DNA of 64,000 bases from Diphasiastrum complanatum (GCA_029204225.1 CM055095.1:35737078-35801077); one strand, 5' to 3'; counted from the first letter of the stretch, positions 19,880 through 31,186 are shown. Notes: a model not told the origin generated them from the letters alone. Program-made: numbers and translations.

Positions 19880-21898
19880 TTGTTTGATAAGAAACCCATT
19901 GTAAAAGATTTGAAGATCTTTGGATGTACTTATTATGTACACATTCCTTTGGAAACTAGAAGGAAAGAAGATGCTACCTCCTTCGAAGGAATCTTTGTTG
20001 GCTATGGAGAAAATAGCAAGGGATATAGGATATATGATCCTACATCCAAGAAAGTAAAGGTAAGCAAGGATGTACTTTTTGATGAGTCACAATTTGCTAA
20101 GAGCTTGTCAAATGGATCTAACCCATTGTGCATTGAAGATCTTGACAAATCCGAGGAGGATCTTGACAAACCCGAGGAGGATCATGACAAACCCGAGGAT
20201 GGAGATTTGGATCCGAGTCAAAAGGGGCCGAGAAGATCATCAAGGAGCAAGGTCGAGCCCTCAAGGCTTACCTATGTGGACAAGGGAAAGCAAAAGGAAG
20301 GCTCTACATCTTCTACCTCTTACTCTTTTTTAGCTACATTGCTTGAAGAACCATTATCTTTTGAAGAAGCATGTAAATCTAAAGTTTGGAGAGATGCAAT
20401 GCAAGTAGAGTATGATGCATTAGAAGAGAATCATACTTGGAATCTTGTAAATCTTCCAAGAGGAAAGAATCCACTTGCATGTAAGTGGATTTATAGAATT
20501 AAGTACAATCAAGATGGATCTTTTAGTAAGTACAAAGCTAGGCTTGTTGCTAAGGGATTTCTTCAAATAAAAGGATTGGATTATGAAGAAACATTTGCAC
20601 CTGTAGCTAAGCTTGTAACTATTAGATTAATCATTTGCATTGCTACTTTGTTCAAATGGGATCTCTACCAAATGGATGTGACAAATGTCTTCTTGAATGG
20701 CTTCTTAGAAGAGGAAATCTACATGATGCAACCCGAGGGCTTCATCAAGGTTGGTGAGGAGCAAAAGGTGTGCTACTTAAGTAAGAGCCTATATGGCTTG
20801 AAGCAAGCACCTAGAGCTTGGTACTCTAGGTTGCATGATTTTCTCTATTCCCTTGGTTTTGTACTAAGTGCTTATGAACCTTCTTTATATTTCAAATGTA
20901 ATGAAGGAAAGATCATCATTTTGGTTCTTTATGTTGATGACATCATTATGACAGGAAATGATGATGATGGCATAGGCAAAGTAAAAGTTGACTTATCTAG
21001 TGAGTTCAAGATGGTAGATCTAGGCTTCCTAAAGTTTATACTTGGGATAGAAGTGTCTAGAAGTAGCAATTGTACTTTCATAAGTCAATCTAAGTATGAT
21101 ACTTCCATTCTTGAAGGATTTGGTATGAAAGATTGTAAGGGGATTGACACCCCTATGGAGCATGTTGTGAAAGCAACTAATGAAGGTGATGAAGCATCCT
21201 TTGAGGACATCACTCTCTTTAGGAAGCTTATAGGATCTCTAATCTATTTAACCATCACTAGACCTGACTTAAGTTTTTGTGTAAGCAAGTTGAGTCAAAG
21301 TATGCAAGCTCCTTTAGTTCATCATTGGAAAAGTGCCAAGAGAGTACTTAGATATGTTTCTAGTACTAGATTTTTTGGCATACTTTATGAAGGATCTAAC
21401 TTGCACTTGAGAGCCTACTCGGATTCAGATTTTGTAGGTGACAAGATGGATAGGAAGTCCATTAGTGCATTTGCAACATTTCTTTGTGGAGGAGTGATAT
21501 CTTGGCTTTCCAAAAAGCAAGATACAATCTCACTATCTTCTTGTGAAGCCGAGTACAAGGCATTGACTTCAACAACCAAAGAGCTCCTATGGCTAAGAAG
21601 ACTCTTGATGGAACTACATGTGCTAGAGGCCAAGGAGATCCCTTACATATTTTGTGACAATCAAGCTTCTCAACAAATTGCTTCAAATCCTATCTTCCAT
21701 GCTAGAACAAAGCATATTGAGATAGCTCACCACTTTGTGAGGGAGAAGGTACAATCCAAGGAAGTGCAACTACATCATGTACCATCATCCGAATGCATAG
21801 CTGATATCTTAACCAAACCATTGTCCAAAGATCCATTTTTTAAGTTAAGATATGCTCTTGGAATTGTAGATAGATGTACACTAGATTTGCCAAGTTAG
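19880..21898 (+). pseudogene. pol: integrase tail, reverse transcriptase and RNase H of element D
   Basis: Open 672-codon frame. It begins with the integrase C-terminal region (FGCTYYVHIPLETR, GYGENSKGYRIYDP), passes an acidic linker with a repeated EDLDKPEE unit and enters RT (VWRDAMQVEYDALEENHTW, YKARLVAKGF, DVTNVFLNG, YGLKQAPRAWY). The catalytic YVDD is at residues 351-354. RNase H shows DSDFVGD, SCEAEYKAL, CDNQASQQIA, ARTKHIEIAHHF and the end motif ADILTKPL. All catalytic residues I can see are kept, so this part may have lost function only recently, through frameshifts upstream. Confidence 0.92.
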
Positions 21899-21911
21899 AA
21901 GTGAGGAGGAG
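21899..21911 (+). other. polypurine tract of element D
   Basis: Purine-rich aagtgaggaggag just before the TGTTGAAAA start of the 3' LTR. The pol stop codon lies immediately upstream. Confidence 0.85.
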
Positions 21912-23071
21912 TGTTGAAAATTGTCACTTCTCACTTGACATTGGTTCATGTAAATATTGATCAAACATTAGAATATATTGATGATCTGATTTCACACGTG
22001 TGGAGCCTATTCCCACGTGTGAAAGGATGTATTTTTCATGTTTGTATATATCCAAATTGATTTTGTATCATTCTAGTTAGTGTGAACATGAAATGACTAG
22101 TTTTTAGTCAAGTTGACTAGTCACCTACAAATTAGCTTTTCCTTGCATGTGCATGAGTAAATGCTCCCACATGGCAAGTGGATGTTCACACGTATGTATA
22201 GAGTACTAGAAGATAATAGTTGACCATTTTCCTTAGATCCTATTTTGTAGGAAATATTCCTATATTCTAGGAGACTAGCTTTTTGGATTTTAGTCATATT
22301 CTAGAAGGTCGACTATTGGATAAGGATCAAGGATGGATCAAATGGATAGATCTGAGTGATGTGGCACTCTTCATACGTGTGAAGGCCTGCTGGACTGTAC
22401 CAAACTCATGGATGTACTTGATCCATAAAAGGATCATCATTTTGCTAAGAAGATTGATGAGACTTTTGTACTCTACACTTTTGTGAGATTTCTAGTCATT
22501 TGTCTTGTGATTTTTATGTATGATTGCTATCTAGTATCATTGTACTTGTTGTTTCAGGTGCAGGCCGTACAGTGGACAGTACTCCACACGTGTGAGGCCG
22601 CTCTCACTAAAAAATATGATGTGTTGATCCATTGCTCTTGCTTAAATCCAAGTGTAGTGAATCTAGATCAAGATCTAATGTGTAGAACTTGATAGATTCA
22701 TTAATTAAGCAACCAATAACTCTCTGTGATTGTGAAGTACAATCATTGTTGTCCTAAAAACTGACTTTTGTACTCTACACTTTTGTGAGATTTCTAGTCA
22801 TTTGTCTTGTGATTTTTATGTATGATTGCTATCTAGTATCATTGTACTTGTTGTTTCAGGTGCAGGCCGTACAGTGGACAGTACTCCACACGTGTGAGGC
22901 CTCTCTCACTAAAAAATGATGTGTTGATCCATTGCTCTTGCTTAAATCCAAGTGTAGTGAATCTAGATCAAGATCTAATGTGTAGAACTTGATAGATTCA
23001 TTGATTAAGCAACCAATAACTCTCTATGATTGTAAAGTACAATCATTATTGTTCTAAAAATTGTAAAAATT
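21912..23071 (+). repeat. 3' LTR of element D with a 302-bp internal tandem duplication
   Basis: Matches the 5' LTR from its start. Bases 22462-22763 are then repeated at 22764 to about 23065. The second copy carries its own differences (e.g. ggcctctctc for ggccgctctc). The final bases (tatca) of the LTR are replaced by ttgtaaac leading into a copy of the 5' flank. Confidence 0.9.
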
Positions 23072-23115
23072 GTAAACAAAACTCGTTCAGCGCTCACACC
23101 CCAAGGAGTACCACC
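23072..23115 (+). repeat. 44-bp direct repeat of the sequence left of element D
   Basis: Bases 23072-23115 match 16422-16465 with three mismatches; the last 37 bp differ at one base. The left copy abuts the LTR start exactly. Copia integration normally duplicates only 5 bp. Confidence 0.9.
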
Positions 23116-23814
23116 AAAGATCACGCAAGTACCCAGAAGTACAGTAATCTGATCTGATGGCATGACATCAGCAGATACCCCCTAGGTCGTGGCTAATCTG
23201 TCACTCTTGTAATTCTCTGTTAGTTGTAGATGCTTAATCACTCTAATCTTAGATTTACACAGAGAGACCATACTTACTGGATTAAACTTGATATATAGAT
23301 CAAAATAGAATACATACAGTGTAATGTAATAGTCTAATGCTAGTAAGCAATCAAGACAAAAAATATAGAATACTTGTCCACCTACATGCAAAGAGAATTC
23401 TGTCTAGAATCAGAAGATCCAACTGTCCGTTAGTAAAGCGAGATGATTACTCGTGAGAGAACCGCGTTTCTCTCACGCCAATGCACTGCGTGGGTATGCA
23501 CGTAGTGCTCAAAGAATCAGAGAAAAGAAATCAATAGACGATATCGTAGCCTTTGTGGTCATATCAATTCGTGTTGTGTCTGATCTCGAATGCAAATGTT
23601 TCTACTGTTAATCGTGTGTCTGAGTTTTTTCTTGTTCATTTTGATTGCTAGAATAAAATATGTTCTGTGATGCGTAGTCGAGTGTTTGGGATCCTGTAAG
23701 GGCTTTCGCTCAAAAAGATAATTCAAAGAAAGAAAATTGTTCGCAAAAAGAGATGGAGAAGACGAACACGAAACAGTCTCGCTTCTGCGACAAATAACTG
23801 ACCTAATGTAGATT
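23116..23814. other. flank of element D, no gene seen
   Basis: Mostly AT-rich. Two small inverted repeats are visible: gagagaaccgcgtttctctc at about 23453-23472 and gcactgcgtg/cacgtagtgc at about 23484-23509. The short ORFs here have no recognisable motif. Confidence 0.5.
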
Positions 23815-24600
23815 GCTTTGAGATATTGCATGTTGAGGTCTCATGCAATTCCATTGGAGGTATTTTGAATTTTGAGTGAGCAGTTCTACCACCTTTCATT
23901 AGCAGTGTAGCAATCCCCGAGGATGCAACTACCAATGCAATCCACCCTTGTGCATGCACATACGACAACATGACATTGAAAATGTGAGTCTTCTCGGTAC
24001 CCCCTGGACCATCCAAAAGAACACTCTGCATGTTCTTTTCACCACATGCTCATATATTACGCAATCAAATATTGCTCATTTATCCACGTTCAATTTCTCG
24101 ATTTCTATTTGCACCTGGTGAACGCTCTCATTGAGAAATATCTTTTTGCGAAATATTGGACAGAAACTAACCTCACTCTTAGGAATCCTAAACCAAAATT
24201 TACTAAAGACTTTTCTGCTTCCTTCATATGCGTCTCAACATTCAAAATAGCTCAGTCCACCAGAAACTGACTCACAATAACGTTCTTGCATGTTACTATG
24301 TGTCCCAACTCATGCGCATAATCCTCAACCATATATGGTAGTACACTCCTCCAAAGATATAGCGGGTCGAAAGAGGCACAGGTCAACAGAAGCACAACAA
24401 ACATGAGACGGAGCTGGGATGGAGTCCCCCATGAAGCAACCTCCTGCAAGCAATTACTCCACTCCATCACATCATTTATTAGAAGCCTATGTCTACACGC
24501 ATCTCTAAATGATGGAAACACTTCACCATCAACTCTGCGCAAGTCGAAACTTGTTGCACCTTTGACATGGCCCAAAGTAACTCACAGATAAAAGCACTCT
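23815..24600 (-). pseudogene. Helitron (Pif1-like) helicase fragment
   Basis: Minus strand. The region at 24560-24260 reads HVKGATSFDLRRVDG, FPSFRDACRHRLL, EWSNCLQEVASWGTPSQLRLMF, matching the segment of plant Helitron helicases that precedes the ATPase core. About 240 bp later (24031-23815) comes the ATPase start with a Walker A loop changed to DGPGGTEKT (normally GTGKT), then ALVVASSGIATLL and a GGRTAHSKFKIP motif. Stops and frame changes break it, and the Rep/HUH nuclease part and later helicase motifs are absent. It is a decayed rolling-circle transposon; no Helitron ends could be identified. Confidence 0.85.
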
Positions 24601-25236
24601 TTTTCAGACGGATGGACAAAATACATGCGTCCGATAACCATCGTTTGTCTACAGCTGGGGAACTGTGGAATCCACATAGGGAGCTATGATTGATATCGCT
24701 AATACCAAGATCCACGTTCAAGTCAACATAGATTGTTTTTAGGAGTGGTGAAATTGAAAAATAATTCATCTTGACTTTAGGCTTGCTACACACTTTATAC
24801 TATGCAAGTATGTTGTTTCTTAAATGTAAATGCCAAATTTGGCCTAGATGGAACTCGAGCTATATGGGTTTCACATATCTAGTTGGTTGAATACAACTTG
24901 CATATAGATTGTAGACTTAGAAATAGCAATAATATGCTTGTAGAAACTCATGGCATATCACATGCATTTATTGTAAGTGTTCCATAGTGACATGCAAGGC
25001 AAGAACAAAGTGAAATGGACACATGCATGATGATTTGTACAATTCTAGTTAGAACTAGGACACTTGGTAAAAGTAGGTAGAGATTCATGCATGAGATGTA
25101 ACTCTAGTTTTCACTTTAGATGTCATTGAAAGGTGGATGGATGTGGTTCTACCTCGAGCTACCTCAAACTCCATAAATATGTGTAGCCATTCTCATATTT
25201 TTTGATGAAGAACCCACGAAAAAAGAACGACTATAT
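24601..25236. other. no gene seen
   Basis: AT-rich spacer between the Helitron remnant and the copia LTR. The ORF at 24479-24793 is partly a shadow of the helicase remnant. Nothing else is recognisable. Confidence 0.5.
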
Positions 25237-25817
25237 TGTCAGTTTGATTTTGGAGCGAGATCATCAGTGTCTCGCTCGTTGGCGGATTGACACTATGCTC
25301 TTACGTTGTGTTCTGCTCGTTGGCAGACTTTCATGCACAGCTGTGGTGTCTTTACTTTCTTACTCTATTCGCTACGTCTCTCTCTGTCTCTTACAGATCT
25401 CTGTATTCTCATCACCTACTTATGATCCAGAGAGGATCGTTTATACCTCCACTATGTGGAGTTTACAAGATAGCTAAACGTTGAATCACCAGACTAGTTA
25501 ACGCTAATCAACTAGTTCTTCGTCGTTGCTACTCGTTTCAGCTGGGCGTGAAGCCCGTTGAGCTGCCAGCTAGCAACGCGAAAGATTTTTCTTCGTTTGA
25601 TTCGTAATCTCCTGTTTGCTTTCATTCTTTTCGTTGTTTTCATTTTGCGTCCCTTTTGCGGTTTGTGGTCCTGGAGGTGTGTTTGCAATTCGCAAATGAT
25701 TCACAAATCATTCGTGCTTCGAGTCAAGGACACGTTGACTGTTGCGAATTGTTCTCGTTCGACCTTCGTGTCTTGTTCGTGCTGCGACAAAGTTGCAGGA
25801 GTTCACCATTTCTGACA
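25237..25817 (-). repeat. 3' LTR of copia fragment E
   Basis: 581 bp inferred from TGTCAG/CTGACA terminal inverted repeats and from the purine tract (AAGAGGGAG) adjoining it at 25818-25826 on the minus strand. A minus-strand TATAAA lies at about 25438-25445. No second LTR copy was found, so the left border is inferred. Confidence 0.65.
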
Positions 25818-27493
25818 CTCCCTCTTGAACCTTGCAGCTTTGTTTGTTCAATCCAATTGCCTCTCTTTGCTTGGTAAAGAGTGGCTTGTCGAGCGATTTC
25901 GTGAGGAGATCTGCAATCATACTTTCTGATTTTATGAACTAGACCTTGAGCTCTCCTTTCGAGATCAAATCTCGAATGTGATGGTACTTCAGAGGAATGT
26001 GCTTCATCTTTGAATGGAAGACAGGATCCTAGGACAAATAGATGGCACTCTGGGAGTCCATCATCATCATGCTTGGCCCCTCTTGTGGTATCCCGATTGC
26101 CTCCAACATCATTTGTAGCCACACTACCTCATTCGCCACTTTCGAGACTGTGACATACTCAGCCTCGCAACAAGATTGAGCTACCAAGGTTTGCTTTTTG
26201 CATATCCAGCTGATTGCAGCTCCGCATGCTATTGTACATCTTCCAGTAATGGACTTGCTGTCATCTTTGCAGCTTGCATCACTGTAGTGATGCAGCTCGA
26301 ATCCTTTCTCTTTGTTTCTAGCTCTATAGGTTAATCCAATATTCTGGGTACCCTTCAAATACTGTAGGATTCGTTTGGCCATTTTCCAATGTGCTAGACC
26401 AGGATTGGAACAGAATTGGCTCAATGCGTAAACAGAGAAGGCCAGATCGGGTCTGGTACAAATTGTTAGGTACATCAGACTACTGATTAAGTTTTGGTAG
26501 GGTATACCTACCATCCTCTATTCTTCCTCTTCTGTTTTTGGGCAATCCTATTTCGTGAGCTTGGCTCCAGCTATCATTGGTGTGGCTTTCTCTTTACAGT
26601 CCATCATGTGGTACTGCTTCAGCACTTTTCTGGCGTATTCTGACTGACTCAAGTGTATTTCGCCATTTGTTCGATCTCTTATGATCTCTAGCCCTAGGCA
26701 TTTTGTTGCTTCTCCAAGATCTGTGATTGCGTATTTTTCAGAAATCTGACTCTTCGTGTCTTTGATCAACATCAAGGAATTTCCTATCATCAGCGAATCA
26801 TCCACGAAAATGGTCAGTATCACAAAATCCTTTCCTACTCTTTTGATGTAGACATTACAGTCTGCTTGAGTAGGATTGAAGTCTAGGGACTTCAGAAGAC
26901 CATCAAGCTTTTTGTACCAGGCTTGTGATGCCTGTTTTAGACCATAGATGCATCTCTGCAATTGATAGACATATTGTTTGTTGCTGCTTCATGAAAATTT
27001 CCTCCTCTAGATCTCTGTGGAGAAAGGCTTTCATGTCAATTTGGTGAATTTCCAGATTGTACTGTGTGGCATATGCAAAGAGTAGCCTTATGCTTGTCAT
27101 CTTGACCATGGGCGAATATGTGTCGAAATAGTCAACACCATATCTCTGCGTGTAGCCCTTCGCGACAAGCCTTGCTTTGTAGTGGCCAATGGTGCCATCT
27201 GATTTAAGCTTTTTCTTGAACACCCACTTGCAATCGACTACGTTTATGTTTTCTGGTAGTGGCTCTAATGTCCATGCCTTGTTTCGCCTCATCGACTCGA
27301 TCTCCTCTGACATTGCCTATTTCCAGAATTCTCCCTCTGGACTCTGGATAGCTTCTTGGTATGTTGTTGGCTCTTTTGTGAAACTGCAGTACTCGAACTG
27401 CGTGTCTTTGCTCCACTGAAGATTGTCAGAATAGCGGTCTGGAGGTCTTCTTTGTCTTGTTGACCTTCGAGGTTCGTTTCGTTGCTGCTACTC
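25818..27493 (-). pseudogene. pol: reverse transcriptase and RNase H of copia fragment E
   Basis: Minus strand. The linker (RRSTRQRRPPDRYSDN type) lies near 27490-27420. RT runs from 27313 (MSEEIESMRRNKAWTLEPLP, YKARLVAKGYTQ) through QIDMKAFLHRD, QRCIYGLKQASQAWYKKLD and IFVDDSLMIGNS, with an intact FVDD. RNase H follows (RPDLAFSVYALSQFCSNPGL, HYSDASC, CCEAEYVTVS, DSQSAIYLSQDP, MIADLLTKSLDKPLF) ending near 25830. Frame changes near 26960, 26530 and 26030 and a stop near 27320 break it. Confidence 0.9.
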
Positions 27494-27496
27494 CGA

Positions 27497-28533
27497 ACAT
27501 GACTACGATGTGGTCATCGATTCAGGATCAACATCTCACATAACCTGCAACAAGAAGATCTTGATAAACTTTCACGAACTCAAAAACGACAGAGCGGTGA
27601 CTCTAGGCGATGGAAGCAGACACGATGTCAAGGGCATCATCTCTCTACAGCTACGAACACTGTCAGGCCAAGCAGGGCTGCCAGGAGCACTCTATGTACC
27701 CTCACTCAGAAATGATATGCTATTTGTCTCCGAGATGGCAGATCTAGGCATTCGAGTTATGTTCGATGGCAACACCTATCGTATGATCAAGAAGATGACA
27801 AACAAGTTGCTGGTCGGATGCATAGAAGAAAACCTCTACCAGACCAAAATAATCAGCAACTCTGATAGCATATGAAATGCTTCAAAAAACGAAGATCAAC
27901 TCTGACATAGGAGAATGTATCATCTGAACATGCGGAGCCTGTATGACATGAGCACAAAGGACATTGTCACATGTCTCAAAATTTCAAGATCCGAGGCTAA
28001 GTTCTGCGAAGCTTGTCAGAAAGGCAAGCAGCATCGGAATCCATTCACACACGAGGGAAGAAGAGCCAAGGAAGTTCTTGAGCTTGTCCACTCTGATGTG
28101 TGTGGACCGATGAAAACAGATTCGCTCTCAGGTTCGAGATATTTTCTAACGTTCATAGATGATTACAGCCGAATGACCACGATCTACTACTTGAAGAAGA
28201 AATCCGAAGTATTTGATTCTTTCAAGAACTTCGTGGCATTCGCAGAGCGACACACCTCGAAAAAGATACAGATTCTTAGATCTGACAATGGAGGTGAATA
28301 CAAAAGCACAGAATTTTCAAGATTCTACGAAGAACATGGGATTGAACACGGTTCACTCCTGCATACACACCAGAATACAACGGTGTGGCAGAAAGAAAAA
28401 ACAAAACGCTAGTCGAAGGATCCAGATGCATGATAGCACAGGCTCAATTGCCAGGCCAATTCTGGACCGAGGCAATAGCTGCAGCTGTACACCTGCAGAA
28501 CAGATCTACAACGACAACGCTGGAGAACAAACT
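27497..28533 (+). pseudogene. copia protease and integrase, head-to-head with fragment E
   Basis: Plus strand. Protease reads VVIDSGSTSHITCNK (27510 on), with LYVPSLRNDMLFVSEM further on. The integrase zinc domain follows (HRRMYHLNMRSL, with the preceding Trp now TGA, then CEACQKGKQH). The core shows HSDVCGPM, FIDDYSRMTTIYYLKKKSE and RSDNGGEYKS. A frameshift near 28365 precedes NGVAERKNKTLVEGSR. It breaks off after ...TTLENK, where a copia integrase would go on with TPYE-like sequence. It may be the displaced PR-IN part of fragment E, inverted. Confidence 0.87.
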
Positions 28534-28765
28534 GCACGGTTTCAGCGGCTACAATCAAGTCAAGATAGCGCCAGAAGATCAGCACAGGACAACGTTCGCG
28601 ACTGAATGGAGAACCTATGCTTATACTAAGGTAATGCCATTTGGACTTTGCAATGCCCCAAGCACCTTTCAGCAAGTCATGCAAACTACGTTCAAAGAGC
28701 ACTTGCAAAAGTTTCTGAAGATTTTCTTGGATAATTTGTGCATGCATGGGCCAAACTTAGAATGA
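28385..28765 (+). CDS. chimeric ORF: copia integrase fused in frame to gypsy RT
   Basis: A 126-codon open frame. Residues 1-49 are the end of a copia integrase core (AERKNKTLVEGSRCMIAQAQ, FWTEAIAAAVHLQNR). From residue 50 it becomes a Ty3/gypsy RT (GFSGYNQVKIAPEDQHRTTF, VMPFGLCNAPSTFQQVMQ), ending just past the altered catalytic region, where FLDN stands for F/YxDD. The join is at about 28533. Both parts are fragments and there is no gag, so a working protein is unlikely. I call it an ORF only because the frame is open across the join. Confidence 0.6.
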   Translation: MAERKNKTLVEGSRCMIAQAQLPGQFWTEAIAAAVHLQNRSTTTTLENKLHGFSGYNQVKIAPEDQHRTTFATEWRTYAYTKVMPFGLCNAPSTFQQVMQTTFKEHLQKFLKIFLDNLCMHGPNLE

Positions 28766-29128
28766 CGTGAGTGTCAAATCTCCTTGAACCCAGAAAAGTG
28801 TCAATTTTGGGTGACACATGGCCTAATATTGGGTCATATTGTATCAAGACACGAAATCACAATAGATTTATCAAAGATAAGGGTCATTGTTGATCTGCCA
28901 CCACCAGGAACGATTCGCAGAGTCTATGTTTTTATGGGTCACGCTAACTACTATCGGATCTTCATTCTAGATTTTGCGGAGTTAGCAAGACCAATTTACA
29001 AGCTCACGAGGGAACCACATTGGACGGAGGAAGCCTTACAGGCTTTCCAAAAGCTTAAAGATGCATTGGTCTCAGCACCAATCTTACGACTACCCAATTG
29101 GTCCTTAGAATTTTTTTACAAAGCATAG
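28534..29128 (+). pseudogene. Ty3/gypsy reverse transcriptase fragment
   Basis: Plus strand. The RT palm motifs run to 28765. After a stop, 28784-29128 shows NPEKCQFWVTHGLILGHIVS, a DLPPPGTIRRVYVFMGHANYYR block and LARPIYKLTREPHWTEEALQAFQKLKDAL, the usual thumb and connection region. RNase H and integrase of a gypsy element are absent. Confidence 0.88.
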
Positions 29129-29177
29129 AACATCACTTGGTGTATTTTCAAAGTCTATGCTAAAACTAGTTGAAGAG

Positions 29178-29590
29178 GGAGTGTCAGAAGCCCTATCAAG
29201 TTTGCAAGTTGTATTTACAGATCAGTACATAGCACTGTTATGATGTAACAAATATGGACCGATATGGCGAATGCCCTGATACGGTAACTACAAGGTTCTC
29301 GACCTATCGCCAATTAATATTTATGATGGGAAGATTGGACTAATCGTTTCTAATGATGACTAGTATGCTATTAAGTGGTTAAAGTTGTTTTGTACATAGA
29401 TAACAACTGATGTCCGACGTTGACGCCCGTCTTTCTTACTGAACTAACCTTTGCGGTTTTGTGTGGTGGGATGGTGGCAAGTACTAGCTAGATGCCTTAA
29501 CTATGCTTTTTTCTGAGTATTGTATGATCTTTTCAGCTACATTTTTCCTTTTTAGTCTATGAATAAAGGTTTCAAAGGGTTTGGTTTTGA
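29178..29590 (+). repeat. possible LTR remnant
   Basis: TGTCAGAAG follows a purine tract (gaagagggag, 29168-29177), as at an LTR start, and a polyadenylation-type AATAAA lies at 29562-29567. No second copy is in the window, so the LTR call and right end are tentative. Confidence 0.4.
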
Positions 29591-29623
29591 CTTGTCAAAA
29601 AGAACTATGTGAAATTTTGTAAT

Positions 29624-29624
29624 A

Positions 29625-29704
<80 letters not shown>
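29624..29704. repeat. (CT)n-(CA)n compound microsatellite
   Basis: About 28 bp of CT repeats pass directly into about 50 bp of CA repeats with one interruption (cag). Confidence 0.95.
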
Positions 29705-29707
<3 letters not shown>

Positions 29708-29749
29708 AAACTAGATTTTGAGACTTTAAAAGATACATCTTGTGAATAA

Positions 29750-30230
29750 ACACAAACATAGAATAAAATGAATGTTAGGATTAGAGGGGTGACAAACCAC
29801 AACACTATGAACTATTGCAGATGGAGAAGTGTGAGGCATCAACAATGATATCAACAGAAGAACAATGCTAAAGCTGAGGAGCACTGAGCAAAGGAGTAGA
29901 GGAGTGTTGCTGGTGAGGAGCAAAGCTAGAGCAAAGGAGTGTTGAAAAGAGGAGCAGAGGAGCGATGCCTTCAAGGTGAGAGAGCAGTGCGTGAGAGATG
30001 GTGAGAGAGTGATGGTGGTGGGATGCTTTCTAAGGAGTGTTGAGAGAGTAGCGCTTTGCTTTTGCAAAGCGATGGTGGTGAGCAACACCAGAAGAGTGGC
30101 ACTTCGTCTTTACAGAGCGATGGTGGTGGTGAGTAGCAATTTGGCGATGAATCTAGGGGAGAAATGGCGCATATTCTTGAGATATATGGTGCAAGAGAGA
30201 TGGTTGATGGTGGGAGTGCACTAAATAGCC
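29750..30230. other. purine-rich region with short degenerate repeats, no supported gene
   Basis: The plus strand is rich in gaggag, ggtggtg and related runs. Two related blocks, gctttgcttttgcaaagcgatggtggtgag (about 30053) and cacttcgtctttacagagcgatggtggtggtgag (about 30101), repeat with a 48-bp offset. The long minus-strand ORF here is low complexity (Leu/Ser-rich) and probably not a gene. Confidence 0.45.
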
Positions 30231-30300
30231 TTTAATGAGACCTCTTGCCAGGGAGGTGGAGTTGCTGGGTAGTTCTCCTTGGCCTAAAAAATAGCCATCA

Positions 30301-30355
30301 CTTGCCCCTACGTGGCATAGTCCATCTACCATATCATCTGCCACATAGGGGCAAG
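30301..30355. repeat. 17-bp inverted repeat (hairpin)
   Basis: cttgcccctacgtggca (30301-30317) and tgccacataggggcaag (30339-30355) pair with one mismatch around a 21-base loop. Confidence 0.8.
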
Positions 30356-30840
30356 AGACATGTAGTGTGAAAGCCCCAAGAGTCACTTTGGACTACATAG
30401 ACCAACCAGCTTTTGACACTTCACACTTTCATGTTGCCAGGCACTGTAGTGTGAGACTGCCCTAAAAAAACGTAAGTACTTTTTTGACTCTCAAAAGATA
30501 GTAGAAAAAAACTTGACTTTTACGAAAGCAAGACAAAAGACATGTGACTTTTGAATGCATGAGAAAAGAGATTTGACTTTTGAAGGCTTGTTTTAATAAT
30601 CAAAAAGTATAATCTTAAATGCCTTTTGAATGATTCTCATTGCTCTCATTGTTTTTTCTGGTGTCTTTGTAAGGCAAATTGGCCTTTGACTTGCATATGA
30701 GTTGATTTAAAGTCCACGTTCTTAAAGAGGTTTGTTTCCAAGATTTGTTCTCTTTTTCTTTAAATTTTATAGAAAATTATAGGATGCAAAAACCCTAAAA
30801 TATAGGCCTTAATATGTTAATGTCCAAAAGAGGTAGAGTG

Positions 30841-30891
30841 GTGTAGCTTGGAACACTAATATTAGTGTTGTAGCTTGGAACACTAATATTC
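30841..30891. repeat. 27-bp tandem duplication
   Basis: tgtagcttggaacactaata occurs at 30842 and again at 30869. The surrounding 30430-31100 region is AT-rich with no gene seen. Confidence 0.85.
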
Positions 30892-31186
30892 AAGCCCAAG
30901 AATGTTATTCATTCTTTGTGCAAAATGGATGGAATAGACAAGACTTGCTCAATGCCCATTGTGTTGGGTTCTAGTTGGGGAGGGAGGAACTTCACCCCTT
31001 ATTCAAGGCCCCGCCCATTTTGTAATACATTAATCTCAATATGAAATCACCTAAATTTTACCCATGAGTCATATTTGATAAGTCATAATGAAATTATTAT
31101 TAATTATTGTACAAAAATGTTTACATTGTGGAAAGTCAAAACCCTATAGGCTATAATGTACTATGGAATGAGCCGAGTTTAAAAAG

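Larger units (their letters stand above)
16466..23071 (+). mobile_element. element D: near-complete Ty1/copia retrotransposon
   Basis: Plus strand: 5' LTR 16466-17326, primer site 17327-17338, gag, PR, IN, RT and RNase H from 17924 to 21898, polypurine tract 21899-21911, then a 3' LTR from 21912 extended by an internal 302-bp duplication. All domains are present with intact YVDD, but two frameshifts and an additional break split the polyprotein. The LTRs look about 98% identical outside the duplication. The right end is irregular: the last bases of the LTR are missing and a copy of the left flank follows. Confidence 0.93.

Noticed and set aside
29726-30088. 120-codon minus-strand ORF
   Set aside because: Low-complexity Leu/Ser-rich product from purine-rich DNA, no motif.
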